From Nostoc sp. MS1 (GTDB taxonomy: Bacteria > Cyanobacteriota > Cyanobacteriia > Cyanobacteriales > Nostocaceae): a stretch of DNA of 64,000 nucleotides. Numbering within the stretch: the first letter of the stretch is position 1; each line of letters starts with the position of its first letter. Of this stretch, positions 18,840 through 26,929 are shown piece after piece. A model generated the notes under the pieces. That model was given only the letters and a program-made list of their open reading frames with translations, had not been told where the DNA came from and searched no databases. The position numbers and the translations under genes are program-made. The DNA lies in the NCBI RefSeq assembly GCF_019976755.1, contig NZ_AP023441.1, positions 3,097,501 to 3,161,500 on the forward strand, given 5' to 3'.

Positions 18840-19970
18840 TCAACGCTCAACACTTTGACTTTGAGCTAGTTTGAACTCTACCTGTTGGATAGCAAATCGC
18901 CATACGTCATAACCATCAGCCGATAAATGCAGCCCATCTGTAGTTAAATCAGAGCGTAAATTGCCATCCGCATCTGCAAACCAGCTATGAATATTTAGAT
19001 AATTAACTTTTTCTTCTTTAGCAATTTGGGCTAGTTTTGTATTCAGTTGACGAATATGGCTGTTAGAAAGTGTCGATAGGTGTGTAGGTAATATAGATTG
19101 TACAAATATTTGAGTTTTGGGGTGAGATTGTCGCAAATTGCGAATAATGCGGCGATGATTACGCAGAATTACTTCATCACTAGTTCCCCGGCGTAAGTCA
19201 TTAATGCCAGCCATGATGTAAATTGCATCAGGGCGAGTTTGTGCAAATGCTGCCAATCTATTTGAGATACCTGTGGAAGTATCGCCAGAAATACCTTGAT
19301 TCAGCCACAGTTTACCAGAAGGTAACTTTTCCTTGGGAAACCACATACTTAAGGAATCCCCTACCAAGATACTGAGACGGTTTTTACCTTGACCTTGAGC
19401 GATCGCTTTCGCTTCTAGAGCTAAGAGATTTTTCCAATCATCATAAGTCAGTTGTTGCTTTTGACCCCTATCCCGCAATAATTTGTCAGTATCAGTATCT
19501 TGTCGTGTATAAATCTGACCAGTTTTTAATGTTGCTAATCTGTAATAGTAAAGTTGATTACCACTAATTAATGGTTCTTTAGGAGGTATAGGATTGAGGT
19601 TAAAGAATGAGTTTAGAGGTATTAATTGTTCTGGATTGGTAAACTCCGGTAAGGGAATCTCAGAACTGGGTAGATTTTTAGCGCTATCTGTTGATTCAGA
19701 GGCTTTGGCTGGTAACAAAGGTTGAGAGCTAAATTCTGGGATGGATACGTTAAAAACCGTAGGTAGAGCTTTTTCATCTACTACCTGTGATACTTTGGTG
19801 CTGAAGATAGATAAAGATGGAACTGAGGTAACAGTAGTTTGTGCGTTTGGTTTTACACCCGACACAAATTGAGAATTGTCTGGCAGGATATCCGATATCT
19901 GTGGTAGAGCTGATGCGGGTAGTGTCAATCCTGTGAACAAGCCTACTGCCAACAGATAAGAATCCCTCAT
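18840..19970 (-). CDS. Secreted SGNH/GDSL-family hydrolase
   Basis: An N-terminal signal peptide (cleavage after LPASA, about residue 21) leads to a roughly 120-residue low-complexity region and then an SGNH hydrolase domain. The block residues are all present: Ser206 in VGDSLSMWF, Gly229 in GISGDTS, Asn257 in AGINDLR, and Asp345/His348 in DGLHLS. These serine esterases or lipases act on ester bonds in lipids, polysaccharides or peptidoglycan-linked acyl groups; the substrate cannot be read from sequence. It is exported to the periplasm or beyond. The C-terminal end abuts repeat sequence at 18822-18846. Confidence 0.88.
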   Translation of the reverse strand: MRDSYLLAVGLFTGLTLPASALPQISDILPDNSQFVSGVKPNAQTTVTSVPSLSIFSTKVSQVVDEKALPTVFNVSIPEFSSQPLLPAKASESTDSAKNLPSSEIPLPEFTNPEQLIPLNSFFNLNPIPPKEPLISGNQLYYYRLATLKTGQIYTRQDTDTDKLLRDRGQKQQLTYDDWKNLLALEAKAIAQGQGKNRLSILVGDSLSMWFPKEKLPSGKLWLNQGISGDTSTGISNRLAAFAQTRPDAIYIMAGINDLRRGTSDEVILRNHRRIIRNLRQSHPKTQIFVQSILPTHLSTLSNSHIRQLNTKLAQIAKEEKVNYLNIHSWFADADGNLRSDLTTDGLHLSADGYDVWRFAIQQVEFKLAQSQSVER

Positions 19971-20379
19971 TGCTTTGTCTCTCCTCTACTTACTATTTGT
20001 TCTATGACAGTTTTAATTTCCTGCATTCAGAAATTTTACTGTTGCTAAAATATTATTTTTCTCTAAAATATACGCTTCTGTAAACTAGGTTAATCAGATC
20101 ATATTTAACAATTCACAGATTCTTTAAAGGCTATCTTGCAGTCTGGTAAGTCAATATACTCAAACTGATGAAACTGGTTGATTGTAACTTTAATTTGTTA
20201 AGTATTTTTACTATATTCATAAGTGTTGTAACAATTACTACCTGCTTTTAGAATATCTTTTGTGCTGAGGCTTGTAAATATTGATCTCTACATATATAAA
20301 TTAAGTTCTTCTGATATAGAAGAAACCCGTAGAAAGTGCTAAGATTTAGGCGACGTAATAGATAATTCCCAGTAATTTC
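19971..20379. other. 409-base AT-rich gap between divergent genes
   Basis: No gene, repeat or clear structured RNA is seen. The region should contain the promoter of the SGNH hydrolase (minus) and of the small ORF at 20380 (plus), but no confident promoter hexamers were identified. Confidence 0.4.
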
Positions 20380-20574
20380 GTGGCTAGAGCTAGTACGGCA
20401 ATCGGTGTTAGTCCAATTATCAAAGAGATTGTGCAAAAACAGGCACATTCGACTCGTTTAACCCTAAAAGAGGTAATTCTGATGGGAATGTTAGCAATAG
20501 ATAAACTTGACGATCAAAGTCGTCAAGAGTTAGCAGACAAGGTTCATCAAATGCAGGTGAATGGCGAAATATAA
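20380..20574 (+). CDS. Small hypothetical protein (64 residues)
   Basis: The frame begins with GTG, without an obvious ribosome-binding site, and encodes MARASTAIGVSP followed by an amphipathic helical segment rich in Lys and Gln and a charged C-terminus (LDDQSRQELADKVHQMQ). The composition looks like a real, soluble helical protein rather than a random frame, and no competing frame is open. I do not recognise it. Its size and helical charge pattern would fit a small DNA-binding or antitoxin-like protein, but there is no toxin-sized partner next to it. Treat as a tentative gene. Confidence 0.5.
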   Translation: MARASTAIGVSPIIKEIVQKQAHSTRLTLKEVILMGMLAIDKLDDQSRQELADKVHQMQVNGEI

Positions 20575-20780
20575 ATCTGCTGACTCCGGTTAATAGTCAA
20601 AGGTTCACAGCTAAATCATTCTCTATTAACTGTGCCAGTTTGAGATTTTAGAGATGAGGTTTTAGGTTGATACATGCTTTCTTTTTTAAGTCATCAATCT
20701 AAAGTTATAGAAGTTTCCAGAGTCTATTCCTTAACTGGAAACAACCTAAAATTATCAATCTAAAATCAAAAGTTAATTGA

Positions 20781-21680
20781 CTATTGACTAAATCTATAGC
20801 GACTTCCTAAAACGTAATCGTGGTTAATTTCCACGGAAATCCATCGACGCTGTAAAGTCTCAGCAACAAACCCAGTAGTATTAGAACCTGCAAACGGGTC
20901 TAATACTATATCCTCTTCATCAGTCAAGAATCTGATGAAGAACTCAGCAAACCCTTGAGGAAACCTTGCTGGGTGTGGTTTTATCCCGGCTGCTTTACAG
21001 CGCCGTAAATAAACACTATTAGATTCAGTGTTAGGAATCTCTAATAAATTGGGTGGAATTGCGCCTGAATTATCTTTTTGGAATTTATCAGAAATGTCGT
21101 GTCCGCTAGGACGAATTTGAGCTTTATAACCATTTTTGAGTAATCGTTGCATACTCTGGCTATATGGTTTTAAAACTTTTCTATTATCTGCTTTCGGATT
21201 GGTTGTTTTTGATAGCCACCAAACTACATTTACAGCATCTTTAACTCTAATTCTTCTAATTGTCACCCATTCAGCCGGGGTAGGTAAACGCGCTGGATTA
21301 TAGTGATAAAATTCTTGAGCTAGATAAAAGCCAACTTCTTTGCATAATATAACTAGAAGTTCATATTGGTAAATACTGCGTATAGGATTACCAGGAAGAT
21401 AAGCTCCACCTAAATCTAAAACAAATGAACCTTGTTCTGTTAAAACTCGTTTAAATTCGTAAGCAAATGGTAGAAACCATTCAATATATTTTTCCGCACT
21501 TTCGTTACCATATTCTTTTTTGCGTGTTAAGGCAAATGGTGGTGAAGTGAGAATTAAATTAATACTATTGTCTGGAACTACTTTGATAATTTCCTGACAA
21601 TCGCCTAAATAAGCATTACCGTATTTTTGCGTGTATATAGGTGTAGAATTAATTACTTGGGTTGTTTGTTGTGAGTTCAA
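20781..21680 (-). CDS. DNA methyltransferase, probably N4-cytosine type (beta class)
   Basis: This is an AdoMet-dependent DNA methyltransferase with the permuted motif order: catalytic TSPP (residues 45-48) near the N-terminus and the AdoMet-binding motif DPFAGSNTTG near residue 261. The TSPP catalytic motif and the RPSGHDIS segment resemble N4-cytosine enzymes of the PvuII/SmaI kind, so m4C is more likely than m6A. No restriction endonuclease is recognisable beside it; the neighbour is cyanase, 32 bases upstream on the same strand. It may be a solitary methylase or the survivor of a restriction-modification system. The recognition site cannot be deduced here. Confidence 0.88.
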   Translation of the reverse strand: MNSQQTTQVINSTPIYTQKYGNAYLGDCQEIIKVVPDNSINLILTSPPFALTRKKEYGNESAEKYIEWFLPFAYEFKRVLTEQGSFVLDLGGAYLPGNPIRSIYQYELLVILCKEVGFYLAQEFYHYNPARLPTPAEWVTIRRIRVKDAVNVVWWLSKTTNPKADNRKVLKPYSQSMQRLLKNGYKAQIRPSGHDISDKFQKDNSGAIPPNLLEIPNTESNSVYLRRCKAAGIKPHPARFPQGFAEFFIRFLTDEEDIVLDPFAGSNTTGFVAETLQRRWISVEINHDYVLGSRYRFSQ

Positions 21681-21712
21681 GCGGCGTATAAATTATTTTG
21701 ATGAGTCAAAGA

Positions 21713-22153
21713 CTACCACTTTTTGTAAGGTAGGAATTTACCAGACATAGTAATCTTAACGCGATCGCCTTTGGGGTCTGTTTCTTTGTCCACATCTAAA
21801 GTAAAATCAATCGCGCTCATAATTCCATCACCAAACTTTTCTTGAATTACTTCCTTAAGCGGAAAGCCATATACCTGCATAATCTCATAGAAGCGATAAA
21901 TCAAAGGGTCGGTTGGTACTATCGGCCCTAATCCCTTGACTGGGTATTCGGTCAACTGTTGAATATAGAGAGAGTCTAATCCCAATGCTTCCACCAACAA
22001 CTTAGCCTCTTCTGGGGATGCACTGGCTTGACGGTAGAAAACAGATGCAATCCAAACTTCATCCCGTCCTATAATTCTTTCTAAATCACCAAAGCTTAGA
22101 CCTTTGTTTTTCTTGGCGTTTAACAGCGTTTGCGTAATTTCAGGGATAGACAT
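21713..22153 (-). CDS. cynS: Cyanate hydratase (cyanase, CynS)
   Basis: Cyanase converts cyanate and bicarbonate to CO2 and carbamate, which decays to ammonia, detoxifying cyanate and giving nitrogen. At 146 residues it has the family's N-terminal HTH-like domain and C-terminal catalytic domain. The active-site residues align with a constant offset of nine from the E. coli enzyme: Arg87 (YRFYEI), Glu90 and Ser113 (IMSAIDF). The cynABD transport genes that often precede cynS in cyanobacteria are absent here; instead a DNA methyltransferase follows 32 bases downstream. Confidence 0.97.
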   Translation of the reverse strand: MSIPEITQTLLNAKKNKGLSFGDLERIIGRDEVWIASVFYRQASASPEEAKLLVEALGLDSLYIQQLTEYPVKGLGPIVPTDPLIYRFYEIMQVYGFPLKEVIQEKFGDGIMSAIDFTLDVDKETDPKGDRVKITMSGKFLPYKKW

Positions 22154-22239
22154 TGGTAATTCTTCTAGCTAATTAATTTTGCCAGAGAAAATTTTAACAT
22201 GAGTTATGGGCGATCGCTTGAGAATTATGGGAGTAGGGG

Positions 22240-22362
22240 CAATACGGTTCGGTTAAAGGGGAAAGGCGAAGGGGAAAAGGGAAGAAAAAACCTTTAACCC
22301 TTACCCTTTAACCTTTTCCCTAAACCAATTATTAGTTCAAAATACTTATCCGAACCGTATTG
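22240..22362. mobile_element. MITE-like element with 13-bp inverted ends and 10-bp target duplication
   Basis: Perfect 13-base terminal inverted repeats (CAATACGGTTCGG at 22240-22252, its complement at 22350-22362) bound a 123-base non-coding element rich in GGTTAAAGGG / CCCTTTAACC internal palindromes. The 10 bases GGAGTAGGGG occur directly on both sides (22230-22239 and 22363-22372), as expected for a target-site duplication, though the surrounding DNA is itself repetitive. It is too short for a transposase, so it would be mobilised in trans. Confidence 0.75.
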
Positions 22363-22412
22363 GGAGTAGGGGGAGATGAGGGAGATGAGGGAGATGAGGG
22401 AGAGAGGGGAGA
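22363..22412. repeat. GGGAGATGA tandem tract
   Basis: Purine-rich GAGGGAGAT units (9-base period) follow the miniature element, upstream of the convergent end of the thioesterase gene. Confidence 0.7.
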
Positions 22413-22446
22413 CAGGAAACTAAGGAGAAAAAACTATTAACAACTA

Positions 22447-22863
22447 TCAACTGTCAACAGTCAACTGACTAAACTTATCTATCATCAAGCGAGGAATTGG
22501 TCGCGGACGCATGGTTTTAGCGTCTACCCAAACCCATAAAGCTTCGGCTTTCACTAACAAATTTTCCTCATATTGCTTGCGAATTTCGTAACAACGAAAA
22601 GCACGAGTACCTTGTATTTGCTTCAACCATGTTGTAACTTCCAAATTTTCACCCGCAACAGCTGGACGCAAATAATCAATTTCCACTCGCCGCATTACAA
22701 ATACACAACCAAATTCTTGGTAAACATCCAAGGTTAAACCTAGATGTTCTGAATGTTCTATGGCTGCTTGCTCTAAGTAGTTTTGGTAAACTGCGTTGTT
22801 TACGTGTCCGAGTGCATCCATTTCATAGTGGCGCACACGTAATAAAGTCTTAAATACTTCCAT
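22447..22863 (-). CDS. Acyl-CoA thioesterase of the 4HBT/YbgC-type hotdog family
   Basis: This is a 138-residue single-hotdog protein with the family signature RHYEMDALGHVNNAVYQNYL near residues 11-30, whose Asp is the catalytic acid in 4-hydroxybenzoyl-CoA thioesterase relatives. It hydrolyses acyl-CoA or acyl-ACP thioesters; the acyl chain is not predictable. The product does not look like the known cyanobacterial DHNA-CoA thioesterase of phylloquinone synthesis. The gene is monocistronic, with the stop inside AACTGTC-type repeat DNA and a secreted pentapeptide-repeat gene upstream in the same direction. Confidence 0.88.
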   Translation of the reverse strand: MEVFKTLLRVRHYEMDALGHVNNAVYQNYLEQAAIEHSEHLGLTLDVYQEFGCVFVMRRVEIDYLRPAVAGENLEVTTWLKQIQGTRAFRCYEIRKQYEENLLVKAEALWVWVDAKTMRPRPIPRLMIDKFSQLTVDS

Positions 22864-22935
22864 AAAAATTCAACAGTGAGAGATTATTAACATCTAACAA
22901 CTCTCACTGTATAGATTTTGCTTGTTAACTGACCA

Positions 22936-23367
22936 TTATCTAACATTGCCGCCATACAAAGCACCATAGACAATGGCTCCTCGTAAATCAGCGTTAGCTA
23001 AGATAGCGCCTTCTAAATCAGCATTATGAAGTTCAGCGTTGATAAGTTTTACATTAGTTAAGTTAGTACCGCTTAAACTTGCATCGCTGGCAAAAACTTC
23101 GCTTAAGTTTGCGCCTTTAAGGTTTGCACCAGTTAAATCAGCACCTTCTAAATTAGCTGCTTTGAGGTTGGCTCCTGTTAAATTAGCATTTCTCAAGTCT
23201 GCACCAATTAAGTGAGCTTGCTGTAAGTTTGCGCCTGCTAGGTTACAACCTGCACAACTTCTTGTAGTCAGTAATTGCCGCACATGCTGAGGGTTTGCCG
23301 CTTGTGCTGGAGCTGTTAAGGCAATTGTACTTAATAGTGCTGTGGTAGCTAAAATCTCTAGTTTCAT
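22936..23367 (-). CDS. Secreted pentapeptide-repeat protein
   Basis: An N-terminal signal peptide (KLEILATTALLSTIALTA, cleavage near APAQA) is followed by CAGC and about 17 pentapeptides of the A(D/N)LxX form, for example GANLKAANLEGADLTGANLK. Such repeats fold into a right-handed four-sided beta-helix. At 143 residues it is a single short helix. The two cysteines in RSCAGCNLAGA could form a disulfide or a cap. Function is unknown, as for most cyanobacterial pentapeptide proteins, which are unusually numerous in this group; export points to a periplasmic or thylakoid-lumen location. Confidence 0.88.
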   Translation of the reverse strand: MKLEILATTALLSTIALTAPAQAANPQHVRQLLTTRSCAGCNLAGANLQQAHLIGADLRNANLTGANLKAANLEGADLTGANLKGANLSEVFASDASLSGTNLTNVKLINAELHNADLEGAILANADLRGAIVYGALYGGNVR

Positions 23368-23965
23368 CTTGATTACCTCATGAACTCAGTTACTAAGGTT
23401 TTGCTTCAAAACCGATTAAGCTTCCTTATAAACAGGTTCCTTTAAATGACCAGCTTTTGCCTCATACGTATGGCGTATAAAAAGTATGAGATTTATGAGG
23501 CTAATGCTGAAGAAATTGGATGCAACTACTATCGAGAGATGGGTTTGTTTCAGTATGCTTGTGCTAAATTTTTACTAATTCTTCGGGTAGGGTTGACCTA
23601 CTTCTATCCTCACGATTTACAGGCGTAGCATCCACTACATTTTTTAGCTTCTAATGCAGATATAGTGCAAAAACATCTATCTTTAGATTTATAGCTTGTA
23701 TTTCTTTAGAGATAGATATTGCTAAATCGTTAATTTTATCTTATAAATGAAAAATTACAAAATAACTCTCATGGCAATAAAAACACGCACTACTTTGGGG
23801 TTAGTAGTGTCATGTTTTCTACGGGCAAACAATAGTTTGTCTGACTCAAGTAGATTTATATGCGTTTAAGTTCTCAATATTTTGACAGTATTTGAAAAGC
23901 TGGCAAACGGCAGATTAATCTACATTTTCTACACACGAGAACCGCTTCAGGCAGAAAAATAAAGG
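23368..23965. other. 598-base gap upstream of the metalloprotease
   Basis: This is a divergent gap between the pentapeptide gene and the metalloprotease. A 60-codon frame at 23446-23628 lacks a ribosome-binding site and a plausible protein composition and is not annotated. The DNA is AT-rich, without STRR repeats; it presumably holds both promoters. Confidence 0.4.
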
Positions 23966-26713
23966 ATGAAATACTGGATAGCTAAATTAGTCATATTCAC
24001 AGTGTTTTTATGTAATTTATTACTGAGTTCTACTTACGCAAGAGCCGAGCAACTTACACATCCTGATATCGAGCAACTAAACCCGCTCCCAGTAGTGGAA
24101 TTAGCTGTTGCTGAAAATAATCATGAGGAGAAACCCCAGGAAGATTTTTGGCGATTTCGTGAGCTAGTCAGGGGAGCGAAGAAACTACAGGGACTTTTTA
24201 CTATTTATAGCCGAGATAATTTTGGGGAAGTATTCTTAGAGATTAAACCGGAGCAATTAAATAAAAATTATTTAGCTACAGTCACATTGGAGTCGGGTGT
24301 AGGCGAAAGTGGTATTTATAGCGGTTCACCTTTAGCTGATTATCTATTTTATTTTCGGCGTGTCAATAATAATTTGCACTTTGTTGTGCGTAATGTTAAA
24401 TTCCGTACAGAAGCAAGTAACCCAGAACAGCGATCGCTTGCTCGTTCATTTAGCGATTCAGTTCTTTATTCCTTACCTATAAACAGCATTGATCCGCGTA
24501 GTAAAAATATTCTCATAGATATGAACGACCTGCTGATGCAGGACTTCGCAGGCTTAACTCCTTTATTAAAATATTCCTTACAAGCTGACTACCACCTCGA
24601 AAAAAATAAATCTTATTTTGGTGAAGTTAATAGCTTGCCAAAAAATTTAGAGATTGACTCTATTTATGGTTTTTCTTCACCAGAAGGTGCAGATTTAGTT
24701 ACCTTACCTGATAGTAGAGCGCTTACTCTCAAGGTACACTATAGTTTTTCCCAACTGCCAGAAAACAACGGCTATATTCCCAGACTCGCCGACGATCGCG
24801 TAGGATATTTTATTACGGCGTTTCAAGATTTTTCCGATCATCATGCTCAAGAACCCTTTGTCCGTTATATCAACCGTTGGCATCTCGAACCATCAGATCC
24901 CAGCTTACCCATATCGCCACCCAAACAGCCTATAGTATTTTGGATTGAAAACGCTGTACCCCACTCCTATCGTCAAGCAATTAAAGAAGGCGTACTCATG
25001 TGGAACAAAGCCTTTACCAAAGCCGGATTTGCAAACGCCATAGAAGTGCGACAAATGCCCGATGATGCCGGCTGGCAACCAGCCGATGTCCGCTACAATA
25101 CTATACGCTGGTTTAATTCTCTAGATGCAGGCTTTGCCAAAGGGCCAGTCCGTGTCAACCCCCTCACAGGGGAAATTTTAGATGCAGATATCATCATTGA
25201 TGCCAACATGGTGCTATCAGTTCAGCATGAGTACCGCGCACTGATGGATGATAGTACATCGTTGGGGGATATGTGCAGGAGGCAGGAGGCAGGAGGCAGG
25301 AGGCAGGAGGCAGTAGAAGAATATCTTACTCCCTCATCTTCCTCATCTCCCCCCACTCCCCACTCCTCCGAACTCTGCTATAGCCAAACTACATCAGAAC
25401 AAGCGGCTATGGGAGCTTTGGCATTATCACTGCTGCAAAATACTCAACCTAGTGGTGAGGCGATGCAGGAATATGTGCATCAATACTTGCGCTATCTTGT
25501 TGCACATGAAGTCGGGCATACTCTGGGTTTACGCCATAATTTTCACGGTAGCACTATGTTAACTCCCCAAGAGTTAAATAATAGAGAAATTACCCGTACT
25601 AAAGGTTTAGTTGGTTCGGTGATGGACTATTTACCTGTGAACATAGCACCACAAGGCATGGAACAAGGTGATTATTTTCCAGAGGTGATTGGCCCTTATG
25701 ATGAATGGGCAATTGAATATGGTTATAAAAACAGTCCTCGTGGAGAAGATGAGGTAATTACGCCACAAGAAGAAAAAAGTTTTCTACAGCAAATTGCTTT
25801 AGCTTCACCACAACCAGAATTATCTTACGCAACTGATGAAGATATCTGGGATATCAATCCTCTAGCGAATCTCTGGGATATGAGTAGCGATGTGCTGGTA
25901 TATTCGCAATGGCAAATGGATAATGCCCGTGTGATGTGGCAGCGTCTGGATGACCATTATCTCCCACCTGGTGAAAGTTATAGCCATTTGCGGGTTTTAT
26001 TTAATCGAGTATTGAAGTATTATTTCCGTAACGCTGCTTTACTTTCTAAATATATTGGTGGACAATCTTTTCGCCGCACTCATGCTAGTAATGATAGTGC
26101 TTGGGCATTTGTACCAGTTCCCCTTGATAAGCAGCGTCAAGCATTAGCAGAGTTACAAGAGTATGTTTTTGCTGAGGATGCTTTTAGTTTCTCACCGAAA
26201 TTACTTAATCAATTAGCGCCTTCCCGTTGGCAACATTGGGGAAGTTCTGTACCCAACAACCGCCTAGACTATCCTATTCATGAACGGGTGTTAAATTTTC
26301 AAAGATATATTTTGCGATCGCTCTTAGATAATGAACGTCTCCACCGTATCCAAGATATAGAACTCAAAACCCCATCTGAGCAAGCCCTTACCCTACCAGA
26401 ATTATTCGACACCTTGCAACAAGGAATCTGGAAAGAAGTTCTCACCACACCACAACTCAAGTCAATCTCTAGTATTCGCCGTTCACTACAACGAGAATAT
26501 CTAGATATTTTACTGGAAATGGTGCTGCATAATCTTGATGCGCCCGAAGATGGACGCACATTAGCTTGGTATAAGTTACACCAACTGCAAAGCGCCATCG
26601 ATACCCAGCTAAAACAACTTGGTAAACAAGCCGATGTTTACACCTTAGCCCATCTACAATTTTCTAGCGATCGCATTACTAAGACTTTGAGTGCACAGTT
26701 GGTTTCGCAATAG
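23966..26713 (+). CDS. Large secreted zinc-dependent metalloprotease (DUF5117/DUF4953 type)
   Basis: A signal peptide (first 27 residues, ending YARA) leads to a 915-residue protein. The zinc-binding motif HEVGHTLGLRH (His514, Glu515, His518, His524) is of metzincin type, and the downstream SVMDYLP could supply the Met-turn. The N-terminal half (LEIKPEQLNKNYLATVTLES and so on) and the C-terminal helical half match the large bacterial family of periplasmic or extracellular metalloproteases with DUF5117 and DUF4953 regions. A run of about 32 residues near 437-468 (CRRQEAGGRRQEA, then Ser/Pro-rich) is encoded by an intergenic-type repeat that has inserted in frame between SLGD and ELCYSQ, about 45 residues before the active site. 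Substrate unknown. Confidence 0.9.
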   Translation: MKYWIAKLVIFTVFLCNLLLSSTYARAEQLTHPDIEQLNPLPVVELAVAENNHEEKPQEDFWRFRELVRGAKKLQGLFTIYSRDNFGEVFLEIKPEQLNKNYLATVTLESGVGESGIYSGSPLADYLFYFRRVNNNLHFVVRNVKFRTEASNPEQRSLARSFSDSVLYSLPINSIDPRSKNILIDMNDLLMQDFAGLTPLLKYSLQADYHLEKNKSYFGEVNSLPKNLEIDSIYGFSSPEGADLVTLPDSRALTLKVHYSFSQLPENNGYIPRLADDRVGYFITAFQDFSDHHAQEPFVRYINRWHLEPSDPSLPISPPKQPIVFWIENAVPHSYRQAIKEGVLMWNKAFTKAGFANAIEVRQMPDDAGWQPADVRYNTIRWFNSLDAGFAKGPVRVNPLTGEILDADIIIDANMVLSVQHEYRALMDDSTSLGDMCRRQEAGGRRQEAVEEYLTPSSSSSPPTPHSSELCYSQTTSEQAAMGALALSLLQNTQPSGEAMQEYVHQYLRYLVAHEVGHTLGLRHNFHGSTMLTPQELNNREITRTKGLVGSVMDYLPVNIAPQGMEQGDYFPEVIGPYDEWAIEYGYKNSPRGEDEVITPQEEKSFLQQIALASPQPELSYATDEDIWDINPLANLWDMSSDVLVYSQWQMDNARVMWQRLDDHYLPPGESYSHLRVLFNRVLKYYFRNAALLSKYIGGQSFRRTHASNDSAWAFVPVPLDKQRQALAELQEYVFAEDAFSFSPKLLNQLAPSRWQHWGSSVPNNRLDYPIHERVLNFQRYILRSLLDNERLHRIQDIELKTPSEQALTLPELFDTLQQGIWKEVLTTPQLKSISSIRRSLQREYLDILLEMVLHNLDAPEDGRTLAWYKLHQLQSAIDTQLKQLGKQADVYTLAHLQFSSDRITKTLSAQLVSQ
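25275..25372. repeat. Intergenic-type repeat inserted in frame in the metalloprotease gene
   Basis: AGGAGGC units (about five in tandem) followed by CTCCCTCATC and CCCCACTCCCC units lie within an otherwise unremarkable coding region. The same combination occurs between genes at 14000, 52700 and 60690. It keeps the frame and lacks stops. Confidence 0.8.
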
Positions 26714-26852
26714 AGGGGAGTGGGGAGTAGGGAGTAGGGAATGGGGTAGAAGAAAGGGAATATTATTGATAATCCTTTATTTCGTTACTCTAGTTCCTAA
26801 TCTTTGTTTCCATCTCTCCTACTCCCCACTCACCACTCCCTACTCCCCATTC
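26708..26852. repeat. GGGGAGT / ACTCCCC repeats, inverted pair
   Basis: GGGGAGTAGGGAGT units (26713-26745) and complementary ACTCCCCACTC units (26818-26852) face each other on either side of about 70 bases, so the transcript downstream of the metalloprotease could form a long stem. Confidence 0.7.
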
Positions 26853-26854
26853 AC

Positions 26855-26929
26855 TCAAGTCCGCTTAATCGCCTGCGCTGCAAGGAAAGCTAAGACACCA
26901 CCAGCTGCGATCGCCCCCCATTGTAATGG
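26855..26929 (-). pseudogene. 3' remnant of a small membrane-protein gene cut by the insertion sequence
   Basis: Reading minus-strand from the end of the insertion sequence gives LQWGAIAAGGVLAFLAAQAI followed by KRT and a stop. This has the look of a C-terminal transmembrane helix with a basic cytosolic tail. The frame runs back into the insertion sequence and meets a stop there. No matching 5' part is seen on the other side of the element, so either the rest was deleted or the resemblance is chance. Confidence 0.4.

Noticed and set aside
23446..23628. 60-codon plus-strand frame upstream of the metalloprotease
   Set aside because: No ribosome-binding site, odd composition rich in Tyr, Cys and Phe, and no recognisable family; more likely chance.
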